Part shown: positions 1-7,471 of the stretch, piece after piece
How positions within the stretch are numbered: position 1 is the stretch's first letter
Layout: each line of letters starts with the position of its first letter
Assembly (NCBI RefSeq): GCF_017876115.1
Contig: NZ_JAGINO010000019.1
Span: 62,001-126,000 of the forward strand
DNA from: Azospirillum picis
Lineage (GTDB): Bacteria > Pseudomonadota > Alphaproteobacteria > Azospirillales > Azospirillaceae
DNA: 64,000 bases
Reading direction: 5' to 3'
Program-made: the position numbers and the translations under genes
The notes under the pieces: model-generated
Told to the model about the DNA's origin: nothing
What the model saw: only the letters and a program-made list of their open reading frames with translations
Databases searched by the model: none

Positions 1-330
1 GGCGCTGCACTCGCAGAGTGCTTCGCCGCTGACGCCGTGGTGATCGACGAAGCGCGGACGCACCGGGGACGCGAGGCGATCGCGCGCTGGAAGGCAGCGG
101 CTACGGCAAAATACGATTATGCCAGTGAGCCCGTGGCCATCGACGGGCGGGGCGACAGGATCGCCGTTACCGCGCGTCTCACCGGCACCTTTCCCGGAAG
201 CCCGGTGAACCTCCGCTACGCGTTCACGCTCGCGGAAAGCCAAATCGCCCATCCGGAGAACGCCTGCCCGGAGAACGCCCGTCCGGAGATCGCCCATCTG
301 GAGATCGTCCGCCTGGAGATCGTCCCATGA
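1..330 (+). CDS. SnoaL/NTF2-like protein, 5' truncated by window
   Basis: The reading frame is open from the first base, so the true start lies upstream of the window. The visible part (about 109 residues) has the cone-fold pattern of SnoaL-like NTF2 proteins: an acidic stretch (ADAVVIDEA) followed by G-R-E-A-I-A-R-W, then strands ending in a conserved hydrophobic segment (LRYAFTLAESQIA). Such proteins often sit beside SDR oxidoreductases, and here the stop overlaps the start of the SDR gene as ATGA, so the two are translationally coupled. The last 27 residues come from a 15-bp tandem repeat (246-326) that extends the usual short ending. No substrate can be assigned. Family call fairly secure, function unknown. 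Confidence 0.65.
   Translation, partial: GAALAECFAADAVVIDEARTHRGREAIARWKAAATAKYDYASEPVAIDGRGDRIAVTARLTGTFPGSPVNLRYAFTLAESQIAHPENACPENARPEIAHLEIVRLEIVP
246..326 (+). repeat. 15-bp tandem repeat, five units plus a partial
   Basis: Units at 246-260, 261-275, 276-290, 291-305 and 306-320 share the pattern CGCCCrTCCGGAGAw, followed by a partial CGTCCC. Each unit encodes five residues of the type (I/N)-A-x-P/L-E, at the extreme C-terminus of the NTF2-like protein. The length is a multiple of three, so the frame and the ATGA overlap with the next gene are kept. Confidence 0.85.
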
Positions 331-1109
331 GCATCGATCTCGGCCTCGACGGGAAACGGGCCCTGGTCACGGGTGGGACCAAGGGCCTGGGGGCGGCGGT
401 CGTCCAGGCACTGGCGACCGCGGGCGTGAGGGTCGCGACGACGGCCAGGACGGTGCCGGAAAGCGGCTCCGGACGAATCCACTATATCGCCGCCGACCTC
501 ACCACCGCGCGGGACTGCGCGAATGTCGCCGGGGAGGTGCTGCGCATGTTCGGCGGCATCGACATCATCGTCGATGTGCTTGGCGGATCGAGTGCGCCGG
601 CGGGCGGCTTCGCGGCACTGACGGATGAGGAATGGCGCAGGGAGATCGATCACAACCTCATGCCTGCGGTCCGGCTGGACCGCGCGTTGCTGCCGTCGAT
701 GATCGCCCAAGGATCAGGCGTCCTCATCCATGTGACGTCGATCCAGCACCGATTGCCTCTGCCGGAATCGACGACGGCCTACGCGGCGGCGAAGGCGGCG
801 CTGTCGACCTACAGCAAGAGCCTGTCGAAGGAGGTGGCTGCCAAGGGGGTCAGGGTTGTCCGCGTATCGCCGGGCTGGATCGAGACCGATGCCGCCGTGG
901 CGCTCGCGGAGCGCCTCGCGCGCGAGGCCGGCACCGATTATGAGGGCGGCAAGAGGATCATCATGAAGTCCCTCGGCGGAATTCCGCTCGGGCGGCCCGC
1001 GAAGCCGGCGGAGGTCGCAGACCTCATCACCTTCCTGGCATCGCCGCGGGCCGCGGCCATAACCGGCAGCGAGCATGTCATCGATTGCGGGACCGTCCCC
1101 ACTGCCTGA
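327..1109 (+). CDS. SDR family NAD(P)-dependent oxidoreductase
   Basis: A 260-aa classical short-chain dehydrogenase/reductase. The cofactor motif TGGTKGLG (TGxxxGxG) lies near residue 15. VLGGSS stands where the NNAG motif is usual. The active-site Ser is in HVTSIQ and the YxxxK motif is YAAAK near residue 152. PGWIETD follows, and the C-terminus has the SDR helix and cofactor loop (GSEHVIDCGTVPTA). It is a cytosolic oxidoreductase acting on a carbonyl or alcohol; the substrate cannot be read from sequence. The start overlaps the stop of the upstream NTF2-like gene (ATGA), so the two genes probably form one transcript. Confidence 0.9.
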   Translation: MSIDLGLDGKRALVTGGTKGLGAAVVQALATAGVRVATTARTVPESGSGRIHYIAADLTTARDCANVAGEVLRMFGGIDIIVDVLGGSSAPAGGFAALTDEEWRREIDHNLMPAVRLDRALLPSMIAQGSGVLIHVTSIQHRLPLPESTTAYAAAKAALSTYSKSLSKEVAAKGVRVVRVSPGWIETDAAVALAERLAREAGTDYEGGKRIIMKSLGGIPLGRPAKPAEVADLITFLASPRAAAITGSEHVIDCGTVPTA

Positions 1110-1200
1110 GGCGCCGGGGGCGTTCACCGTGATCTCCCCAAGCCTGGAACAACGAACACCCTTCCACAGGCGGGCGAGAGGGGCACGCGGATCCGCCTCA

Positions 1201-1408
1201 GGAGGCCGATTGCCCTTCAAGGAGACTCTCTTCGACGGAACCGAGGTCCTGAAGGATGCGGACAGCGGCCTCGTAACTGTCCTGTCCGGCGGGCGCCACG
1301 GCAAGGGCGCGCGGACCTCTCGCGGGGAGTTGCGTCCCGCGCCGCCTGTGAATAGCGTCCGCTTTCGACGACGCGCGCCGACATCCGCAAGGCGTCCAGC
1401 CTGTCCAT
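1201..1408 (-). pseudogene. LysR-family regulator relic (N-terminus only)
   Basis: Reading from 1408 down, MDRLDALRMSARVVESGRYS then QAARD is the typical start of a LysR winged-helix domain. The frame then loses similarity. In another frame SYEAAVRILQDLGSVEESLL appears, which matches the linker helix that normally follows the HTH, and it runs into a stop at about 1202. The recognition helix is missing and no effector-binding domain follows. The gene therefore carries an internal deletion or frameshift and has lost about 200 C-terminal residues. The neighbouring SDR gene may once have been its target, but that is a guess. Confidence 0.6.
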
Positions 1409-1502
1409 CGCTGTGATTCCGAGCAGGAATGGAAGGCATGGCCGTTTCCGATCCTGGATGATCACTTATATGACGTGGCTCCGCAGGCGAAAGGACAGCG
1501 TC

Positions 1503-1877
1503 ATGGCCGACCGCAAGATACTGACCCCCGATGCGACCCACCCCATCACCATCGGCAGGTGCCTGTCGACGGTCGTCGTCAGGAAAGGATCACTTCACAT
1601 CGCAAGAACCGGGAGCGCCCTGACGCTTGTGGAGGCGTCCTATCCGCCTGTCCACTATGTCCCACGGCACGACGTCGACATGTCGCTCCTGGAGCGCTCG
1701 CAGCACACCAGCTATTGCCCGTACAAGGGGGAAGCAAGCTACTACAGCATCCCGGCCCTCGGAGAGGCCGGGCGGAACAGCGTCTGGACCTACGAGACCC
1801 CCTTCGATGCGGTTGGCGGCATCGCCGGCTATCTCGCCTTCTATCCCGACCGGATGGAGATCGAGCTGGCCGACTAG
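1503..1877 (+). CDS. DUF427 domain-containing protein
   Basis: A 124-aa protein spanning a whole DUF427 domain. Family hallmarks are visible: HPITI near the start, LTLVEASYPPVHYVPR, DVDMSLLERS, the invariant-looking CPYKGEASYYS, and WTYE followed by LAFYPDRMEIE. These small beta-rich proteins are widespread and of unknown biochemical role. I chose the ATG at 1503 because it starts immediately before the domain; an in-frame ATG at 1413 would add an arginine-rich stretch with no family similarity. It stands alone between the LysR relic and the convergent ArsR gene. Confidence 0.9.
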   Translation: MADRKILTPDATHPITIGRCLSTVVVRKGSLHIARTGSALTLVEASYPPVHYVPRHDVDMSLLERSQHTSYCPYKGEASYYSIPALGEAGRNSVWTYETPFDAVGGIAGYLAFYPDRMEIELAD

Positions 1878-2055
1878 GCCATAACCGTCCGGAAGAGCGC
1901 CTGGAAAAGGCGGTGATGGGCCTACCGAAGGGCGAGTCCCTCGTCGGACTTGGCGAGGGTTAGGATCCGCGCGGCGGCGACGGTGCCCGGCTGGCATCTT
2001 GAAGGACGCGAGTTCATGGTCGGCCATGCCGCACCGGTGATGGCGGAGCGGTGCA

Positions 2056-2760
2056 TCAGCCGTCGGTCCTGATCCCGAAGGCCTCCCGCAGTGCCGTTTT
2101 TCCATGCGGCGTGACCTCCAGGGCCCGGCTGCCGCCGATGCGCCGGACCCAGGCCCGCTCGAAGGCATGGGCGCAGAGGGCGGCGCCGAGCTGGCCGGCG
2201 ATGTGCGGGCGGCGCTCGCTCCAGTCGAGGCAGGGCCGGCAGAGCGGCCGCGGGGCCCGCGGCCGCGGGTGCACCGGCAGCGCGATGCCGACCTCCGCCA
2301 TCAGTTCCAGGCCCCGCCGCGTCACCAGCCCGTTGTCGCCTTCGATCTCCACCGCGCCCATCGCGACGAGCGCGTCGGAGATCCGGACGCCGAGCTGGCC
2401 GGCGAGATGGTCGTAGCAGGTGCGGGCCGCCCGCAGCGCGGCGTCGCGCGGGCCGACCCGCAGGGGCTTGCGCAACGCCGGCCCGCCGCCGCCGATCCGC
2501 ATCATGCTCTCGATGAGCACCGCCACGTCGGCGCCGGCCAGCCGGTGGTAGCGGTGCCGGCCCTGCTTTTCCCCGACGATCAGGTGTGCGGCCACCATCT
2601 TCGCCAGATGGCCGCTCGCGGTCTGCGGCGTGACCGCGGCGACCTCCGCCAGTTCACCGGCTGTCAGCGCGCGTCCGTCCATCAGCGCCACCAGCATGGC
2701 GGCGCGTGCCGGTTCGCCGATGGCGGCCGCCACCTCGGCAAGCTGATTGGGCGTGACCAT
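2056..2760 (-). CDS. ArsR-family winged-helix transcriptional regulator
   Basis: A 234-aa regulator. Residues 1-90 form an ArsR-type winged helix: EPARAAMLVALMDGRALTAG, then the recognition region VTPQTASGHLAKM and the wing (GEKQGRHRYHRLAG). The rest is a larger C-terminal domain with the Cys/Trp-rich stretch CRPCLDWSERRPH seen in the long ArsR subfamily. The start at 2760 is fixed by a strong GGAGGA 6 bases upstream; upstream in-frame starts lack one. It is divergent from the MFS gene at 2885 across 124 bp, so it probably represses that transporter and itself. The ligand is unknown. Confidence 0.85.
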   Translation of the reverse strand: MVTPNQLAEVAAAIGEPARAAMLVALMDGRALTAGELAEVAAVTPQTASGHLAKMVAAHLIVGEKQGRHRYHRLAGADVAVLIESMMRIGGGGPALRKPLRVGPRDAALRAARTCYDHLAGQLGVRISDALVAMGAVEIEGDNGLVTRRGLELMAEVGIALPVHPRPRAPRPLCRPCLDWSERRPHIAGQLGAALCAHAFERAWVRRIGGSRALEVTPHGKTALREAFGIRTDG

Positions 2761-2884
2761 CCTGTCTCCTCCGATCGGCACAGCATAACCGAACCCGGCT
2801 GCGTGATCCTTCGCTTCGCACCGAACCATCCCGCGGCTCGGCCGGTCCATAAGCGCGGCGACCCTTCCAGGAGAACCGCGCATC

Positions 2885-4153
2885 ATGTCGGCAACCTTGA
2901 GCCAACCTCCGTTCCTCGGGTGGCGCGTCGTCGCCGCCGCCTTCCTGCTGGCCATCTTCGGCTGGGGTGTCGGCTTCTACGGCCCGCCCGTCTATCTCTA
3001 CGCCGTCATCGAACGCACCGGATGGCCGGTGGCCCTGGTCTCCGCGGCCGTGACGGTGCATTTCCTCTGCGGCGCGCTGGTGGTCGCCAACCTGGCGCGG
3101 CTGCACCGGGCGCTGGGCATCCCCGGCGCTACCTGCCTCGGCGCGGCGCTCCTGGCGACCGGTGTCGCCGGCTGGGCGACCGCCACGGCGCCGTGGCAGC
3201 TTTTCGCCGCCGCACTGGCCAGCGGCGCCGGCTGGGTGGCGATGGGGGCCGCCGCGATCAACGCCATCATCTCCCCCTGGTTCGTCCGCAAGCGCCCGGC
3301 GGCGCTTGGAATGGCCTACAACGGCGCCAGCATCGGTGGCGTCATCTTCTCGCCGCTGTGGATCGCCCTGATCTCCGGCATCGGCTTCTTCCGCGCCGCC
3401 GCCGCCGTCGGCCTGGTGATGATGGTGGTGGTCGGGCTGCTCGCGGCACTGGTCTTCTCCAAGACGCCGCAGAGCCTCGGCCAGGAACCGGACGGCGGCA
3501 GGGGTGGCGGTCCGTACGACACCCCGGTGGCGGCTCCGGCGCCGCGCGACGGCCGTCCCCTGCCGGATGGCGGTCTCTGGTTGGACCGCCGCTTCGTCAC
3601 GCTTGCCGGCGGCATGGCGCTCGGGCTGTTCGCGCAGATCGGGCTGCTCGCCCATCTGCTGTCGCTGCTGGCGCCGGTGCTCGGCGAGTCGGCCGCCGGA
3701 CTGGCGATGGGCGGTGCCACGCTGGCGGCGATCGCCGGCCGCAGCGCCGTCGGCTGGATGATGCCGCCGTCTGCCGACCGCCGCCTCGTCGCCTGCGCAA
3801 GCTACGGGACGCAGTTGCTCGGCACGGCCGCCCTGACGGTGGCGGGCATGGCGATGGATGGCATGGCGATGCTGGCGGCCGGCATTTTTCTGTTCGGGCT
3901 GGGGATCGGAAACGCCACCTCGTTGCCGCCGCTGATCGCCCAGGCCGAGTTCGCGCCTGCCGACGTGGTGCGCGTGGTTCCGCTGATCGTGGCCGCCGGT
4001 CAGGCGGCCTACGCCTTTGCTCCCGCCGCCTTCGGTCTGCTGCGGACTGCGGCCCCCGGCGGCGTCGAGACGGGAGCTCCGCTGTTCCTGGCCGCCGGCC
4101 TCGTGCAGGCGGCGGCCATCGCCTGTTTCCTCGCGGGGCGGCGTATGCGCTGA
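2885..4153 (+). CDS. MFS transporter
   Basis: A 422-aa inner-membrane transporter with about 12 hydrophobic segments, split by a hydrophilic loop near residues 200-235. The first segment (WRVVAAAFLLAIFGWGVGFY) and the following YLYAVI resemble the oxalate/formate-antiporter-like and YnfM-like MFS groups. An SD-like AGGAGAA lies just before the ATG. Its divergent partner is an ArsR-type regulator, a pairing common for small-molecule or drug exporters. Whether it imports or exports cannot be read from sequence. Confidence 0.85.
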   Translation: MSATLSQPPFLGWRVVAAAFLLAIFGWGVGFYGPPVYLYAVIERTGWPVALVSAAVTVHFLCGALVVANLARLHRALGIPGATCLGAALLATGVAGWATATAPWQLFAAALASGAGWVAMGAAAINAIISPWFVRKRPAALGMAYNGASIGGVIFSPLWIALISGIGFFRAAAAVGLVMMVVVGLLAALVFSKTPQSLGQEPDGGRGGGPYDTPVAAPAPRDGRPLPDGGLWLDRRFVTLAGGMALGLFAQIGLLAHLLSLLAPVLGESAAGLAMGGATLAAIAGRSAVGWMMPPSADRRLVACASYGTQLLGTAALTVAGMAMDGMAMLAAGIFLFGLGIGNATSLPPLIAQAEFAPADVVRVVPLIVAAGQAAYAFAPAAFGLLRTAAPGGVETGAPLFLAAGLVQAAAIACFLAGRRMR

Positions 4154-4295
4154 AGCCGCCTCCCTCCCCGGTCCAGCCGTCCCGTGCTCCGGAGATACAA
4201 ATTTTATTGGGGGCTTCCGAAAGGAAACGTCGTTTGCGGCAGTCCGACGGCTTTTCTACGGTGCGCCCGTCACAACAGCCGGGAGGAAGGCGGAG

Positions 4296-5195
4296 ATGAT
4301 CGGACGGCGTGGGTTTCTGGGAGCGGCGGGCGGTGCGCTGCTGGTGGCGGCGAGCGGGGTTCAGGCCGCGACACCGGCCGATCCCAAGGGGCTGGGCGGT
4401 TCCGCCCTCAAGGAGCGCATGGCGGCGCTGGAGGCGCGCAGCGGCGGCCGGCTCGGCGTGGCGGTGTTCGACACCGGCAGCGGCCGGCGCTTCTCCCGGC
4501 GGGGCGGCGAACGCTTCCCGATGTGCAGCACCTTCAAATTTCCTTTGGCCGCCGCCGTCCTGAAGAAGGTCGGGGAGGGGGCGGAGAGTCTGGACCGCCG
4601 CATCCCGGTGACCGCCGCCGACCTCATCCCCTACGCCCCCTTCGCCGAGACGCGGGTGAACGGCCAGCCGCCGACGGTGGCCGAGCTGTGCCAGGCTGCG
4701 GTGACGCTGAGCGACAATGTCGCGGCGAACCTGCTGCTGCCGGTGGTCGGCGGCCCGGCCGGGCTGACCGCCTTCCTGCGCGCCATCGGCGACCGCAAGA
4801 CCCGGCTGGACCGCAACGAGCCGACGCTGAACAGCGCCATCCCCGGCGACCCACGCGACACCACCACGCCGGTCTCGATGGTGCATTGCCTGGACCGCCT
4901 GATGGTCGGCGACGCCCTGCCGCCGGAGCAGCGCCGCCAACTGATCGACTGGATGGTCGCGACCAGGACCGGCGACAAGCGCCTGCGTGCGGGCGTGCCC
5001 AAGGGCTGGCGCGTCGGCGACAAGACCGGGACCGGTGTCAACGGCACCGCCAACGATGTCGCCATCCTGTGGCCGGAAGGGCGGGCGCCGGTGCTGCTGG
5101 CCAGCTACCTGACGCAGACGGCCAAGGACTTCAAGGGTCAGGACGCCGTCCACGCCGACGTCGCCCGCGCCGTGGTGGAGGCGCTGGCGGCGTGA
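4296..5195 (+). CDS. Class A beta-lactamase with Tat signal
   Basis: A 299-aa serine beta-lactamase that hydrolyses beta-lactam amides in the periplasm. All class A motifs are intact: S78-T-F-K81 (Ambler S70xxK), S139-D-N (S130DN), E175-x-x-L-N (E166xxLN in the omega loop) and K243-T-G (K234TG). A cysteine (C77) precedes the catalytic serine, as in CTX-M and carbapenemases, but no cysteine follows the KTG motif, so the carbapenemase-type C69-C238 disulfide is absent. The N-terminus RRGFLGAAGGALLVAASG is a twin-arginine signal. The ATG at 4296 is preceded by GGAGGAAGGCGGAG. No ampR-like regulator is adjacent. Base composition matches its neighbours, so it looks chromosomal rather than newly acquired. 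Confidence 0.93.
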   Translation: MIGRRGFLGAAGGALLVAASGVQAATPADPKGLGGSALKERMAALEARSGGRLGVAVFDTGSGRRFSRRGGERFPMCSTFKFPLAAAVLKKVGEGAESLDRRIPVTAADLIPYAPFAETRVNGQPPTVAELCQAAVTLSDNVAANLLLPVVGGPAGLTAFLRAIGDRKTRLDRNEPTLNSAIPGDPRDTTTPVSMVHCLDRLMVGDALPPEQRRQLIDWMVATRTGDKRLRAGVPKGWRVGDKTGTGVNGTANDVAILWPEGRAPVLLASYLTQTAKDFKGQDAVHADVARAVVEALAA

Positions 5196-5281
5196 CCGCC
5201 GGGAAAGACGGCCGGCCGCCGTCGATCAGGCGGCGGGGCGCCCAGCCCTGATCCGGAGCGCCATGGTTCAAGAGGCCCGAG

Positions 5282-6448
5282 TCAGACCACGGTGTCGGTT
5301 CGGGCGGCAGCGGTCCCGGATGTGGACGCACCGGACCCGTCCTTCAGCGACTGCGTCAGGGCCGCAAGGATGCCGTCCTTGCCGTCCGCTTCGTCGGGGA
5401 CGGGTTTCGGTGGGCCGGGCTGCGGCCGGAACAGTGCGGCATCCGCACCCGCCGTCGGCATCGCGAGCAGCATGTCGATCCTCGGCGTCGGCTTTTCGGC
5501 CTGATGTGCCAGAACCTGCTGCCAAGCGGTCTTGAACGCGTCGGCGGACGAGGTGTAGCCGGGGGGAAGCGTCTCGGGCTGTTGGTTTTGCGGCTGCCGT
5601 GGCGGGGCGTCGGGGGTCGGCAAATCCGGCACCTTGCTCAGATCGACCCCGGCGGCGACGGCGGTCGCCGCGTCCTTGTACATCCCCTGACGGAAACCCG
5701 CATCGAACAGTTTCTGGACGGCGGCGGTATCGCTTCTGGAAAAGGGATCGGGATCCTCCTCATCGGCGAAGATGTCCGCGTGCCGCAGATTGTTGCTGAG
5801 CCTGCGCTGCCACGCGGCCTCCGGAAGGTCGCCCGAACCCTCGCCTGAACCGTCGCCGGGTTTCCCGTCGATTTCCCCATATTGGCGTATGAAATTTTCC
5901 TTGTGCGCCTGGAGCGACGCCATCAGAGTTTTCATCGAATCCTGCGATTCGGTCCTGTATTCCTCGCCATTCTCAGGAAGGGTTTTGGCCAAGTCCTCGT
6001 ATTTTTCCGAGTGCTGCCTCATGATCTCGGCGGATTCTTTGGCGAACTTAAGCCTTCTCTCTGTGGTTTCGCGACGCTCCCGCGCCGAGGCGATTTCCTC
6101 CTGCGTTGCCGGAGCCGTCGCCATGTACCGGTGGTCCACCGCTTCCTTGACGATCCCCCGCAATCCCTTCACCACATCGTCGGCGGTGAGCACGCCCGCC
6201 TTGACCGAGTCCTCCAGCATCGCCTTCGCCTTGCCGTCGAGCTTCTCGAACATCTTGGCGGCGACGCCGGTCAGGGCCTTGCCCAGCGGGCTGACGTCGA
6301 CACTGTCGCCCCGCTGCGCCGACGGCGTGGAAAAGGCGGTGGCGACGAGACTTCTTGCCGTACCGTGCGCCGCAGCGTTCGTGGGCTTCCACACCCCCGA
6401 CGAGCCGGCTGAGACGGTGGAGAACAGGCTGTGAGGGGTGAGAGACAT
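5282..6448 (-). CDS. Hypothetical protein, 388 aa
   Basis: I do not recognise a family. The protein is hydrophilic and largely helical. Residues about 110-185 are rich in Glu, Lys and Arg with heptad-like spacing (EEIASARERRETTERR) and could form a coiled coil. Residues about 190-215 are Gly/Asp-rich, and the region from about 275 is Pro/Gln-rich and probably disordered. There is no signal peptide or membrane segment. The start at 6448 has GGAGG 7 bases upstream; a farther ATG at 6472 lacks a good SD. The upstream region (6480-6600) is clearly more AT-rich than the rest of the window and probably holds the promoter. The overall look suggests a secreted or effector-like protein, but this is only an impression. 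Confidence 0.7.
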   Translation of the reverse strand: MSLTPHSLFSTVSAGSSGVWKPTNAAAHGTARSLVATAFSTPSAQRGDSVDVSPLGKALTGVAAKMFEKLDGKAKAMLEDSVKAGVLTADDVVKGLRGIVKEAVDHRYMATAPATQEEIASARERRETTERRLKFAKESAEIMRQHSEKYEDLAKTLPENGEEYRTESQDSMKTLMASLQAHKENFIRQYGEIDGKPGDGSGEGSGDLPEAAWQRRLSNNLRHADIFADEEDPDPFSRSDTAAVQKLFDAGFRQGMYKDAATAVAAGVDLSKVPDLPTPDAPPRQPQNQQPETLPPGYTSSADAFKTAWQQVLAHQAEKPTPRIDMLLAMPTAGADAALFRPQPGPPKPVPDEADGKDGILAALTQSLKDGSGASTSGTAAARTDTVV

Positions 6449-6634
6449 GGCGGCCTCCAGGTTCGGCGGCAACGGGCGGGTGTCCTGGAAAGGAGACCAG
6501 CCACTTTACAATCTCAAGGTTTGCACAAATGTCGATAAAATACAATAAGGCGATGCGCAGGCACGCTGCGGTATATATACTTAGAAGCCTAAACATCTCC
6601 GGGATGTGGTCGCCGATACCGGACAGCCGGGCAT

Positions 6635-6679
6635 AAAAAAAACCCCCGCACCGACGGTGGAACGCCGTCGGTGCGGGGG
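6635..6679 (-). terminator. Rho-independent terminator of the oxidase/RidA operon
   Basis: A perfect 15-bp stem (6643-6657 with 6665-6679, arm CCCCCGCACCGACGG) and a 7-base loop are followed on the minus strand by eight Ts (6635-6642). It lies 27 bases beyond the stop of the last RidA gene and marks the end of the minus-strand operon that starts at 11510. Confidence 0.93.
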
Positions 6680-6705
6680 AGTCGCTCTCTCGTCCGGCCG
6701 GAGGA

Positions 6706-7053
6706 TCAGACGGCGGCGGTGACCACCACCTCGATCTTGATCTCCGGCTTGCCGAGGTCGGCGACGCCGATGGTGGCGCGGGCCGGCAGGTCGTTGCCGT
6801 CCAGCCAGGCCAGCCAGGCGTCGTTCATCTCGTCCTTCAGGCCCATGTCGGTGATGAAGAGCTGGGCCGACAGCAGCTTGGTCTTGTCGCTGCCGGCCAT
6901 CGCCAGCACCTGGTCGAGCTTGCCGCAGATCTGCGTGACCTGGCCGCCCATGCCGACGCTGACGTCGTCGGCGATGATGCCGCCGAGATAGGCCGTGCCG
7001 TTGTTGACGACGACGCGGTGCATGATCTTGGTCTTCTCGATACGCTTGATCAC
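6706..7053 (-). CDS. RidA family enamine/imine deaminase (second copy)
   Basis: A 115-aa YjgF/YER057c/UK114 protein spanning the whole family length. RidA proteins form trimers that hydrolyse reactive enamine or imine intermediates to ketones and ammonia. Family features visible are YLGGIIADD, a central helix with QICGKLDQVLAMAGSDKTK, LFITDM, and the LPARATIGVADL segment carrying the Arg that binds the carboxylate. The start is GTG at 7053, preceded by AGGAG. It is the last gene of the FAD-oxidase operon, 48 bases after the first RidA. Two RidA proteins behind flavin amine dehydrogenases fit clearance of the imines those enzymes make. Confidence 0.92.
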   Translation of the reverse strand: MIKRIEKTKIMHRVVVNNGTAYLGGIIADDVSVGMGGQVTQICGKLDQVLAMAGSDKTKLLSAQLFITDMGLKDEMNDAWLAWLDGNDLPARATIGVADLGKPEIKIEVVVTAAV

Positions 7054-7101
7054 TGAAGGACTCCTGTTTGTGAAACGTGGCGTTGGGGTGAGGCGCCGGC
7101 C

Positions 7102-7449
7102 TTACAGCCCCGCGACGACGACGATCTCCACCAGGACCGCCGGGTCGGCCAGCTTCGCCTCGACCGTCGCGCGGGCGGGCGGGTTGGCGCGGTCGACCCA
7201 GGCGTCCCAGGCGGCGTTCATCTCGGCGAAGGTGGCGATGTCGGCGAGGTAGATGGTGGCGGTCAGCAGGTTGCTCTTGCTCGTCCCGGCCTGGGCCAGC
7301 AGGGCGTCGATCTGGCGCAGGACGTCGCGGGTCTGTGCCTCCACCGTGGTGGAGCCGTCGTCGACGATCTGGCCGGCGAGATAGACGGTGTCCTTGTGGA
7401 TGACCATGTCGCACAGGCGCGGGGTCGGGTGGAAACGCTGAATGGTCAC
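7102..7449 (-). CDS. RidA family enamine/imine deaminase (first copy)
   Basis: A 115-aa RidA-family protein, clearly different in sequence from the second copy. It shows YLAGQIVDD, the central TRDVLRQIDALLAQAGTSKS, IYLADIATFAEMN and PARATVEAKLADP with the conserved Arg. GTG at 7449 is chosen as the start because the domain begins immediately after it (TIQRFHPTPR) and CGGAG lies 10 bases upstream. It sits 22 bases behind the DAO-type gene. Divergence between the two copies suggests different imine substrates or a hetero-oligomer. Confidence 0.92.
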   Translation of the reverse strand: MTIQRFHPTPRLCDMVIHKDTVYLAGQIVDDGSTTVEAQTRDVLRQIDALLAQAGTSKSNLLTATIYLADIATFAEMNAAWDAWVDRANPPARATVEAKLADPAVLVEIVVVAGL

Positions 7450-7471
7450 CGTGGCAAAACTCCGATGGGCA

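Noticed and set aside
2761..2884. ArsR operator in the ArsR/MFS spacer
   Set aside because: Only short GAAGCG/CGCTTC-like palindromes are visible, which are expected by chance at this GC content.
2104..4299. Long plus-strand ORF (731 codons) across the ArsR gene and MFS gene
   Set aside because: Its product is Arg/Pro/Gly-rich without any domain; it is an out-of-frame reading of GC-rich genes on both strands.
4296..5195. Carbapenemase of the KPC type
   Set aside because: A cysteine precedes the active-site serine, but the partner cysteine after KTG is absent, so the diagnostic disulfide cannot form. Only class A can be claimed.
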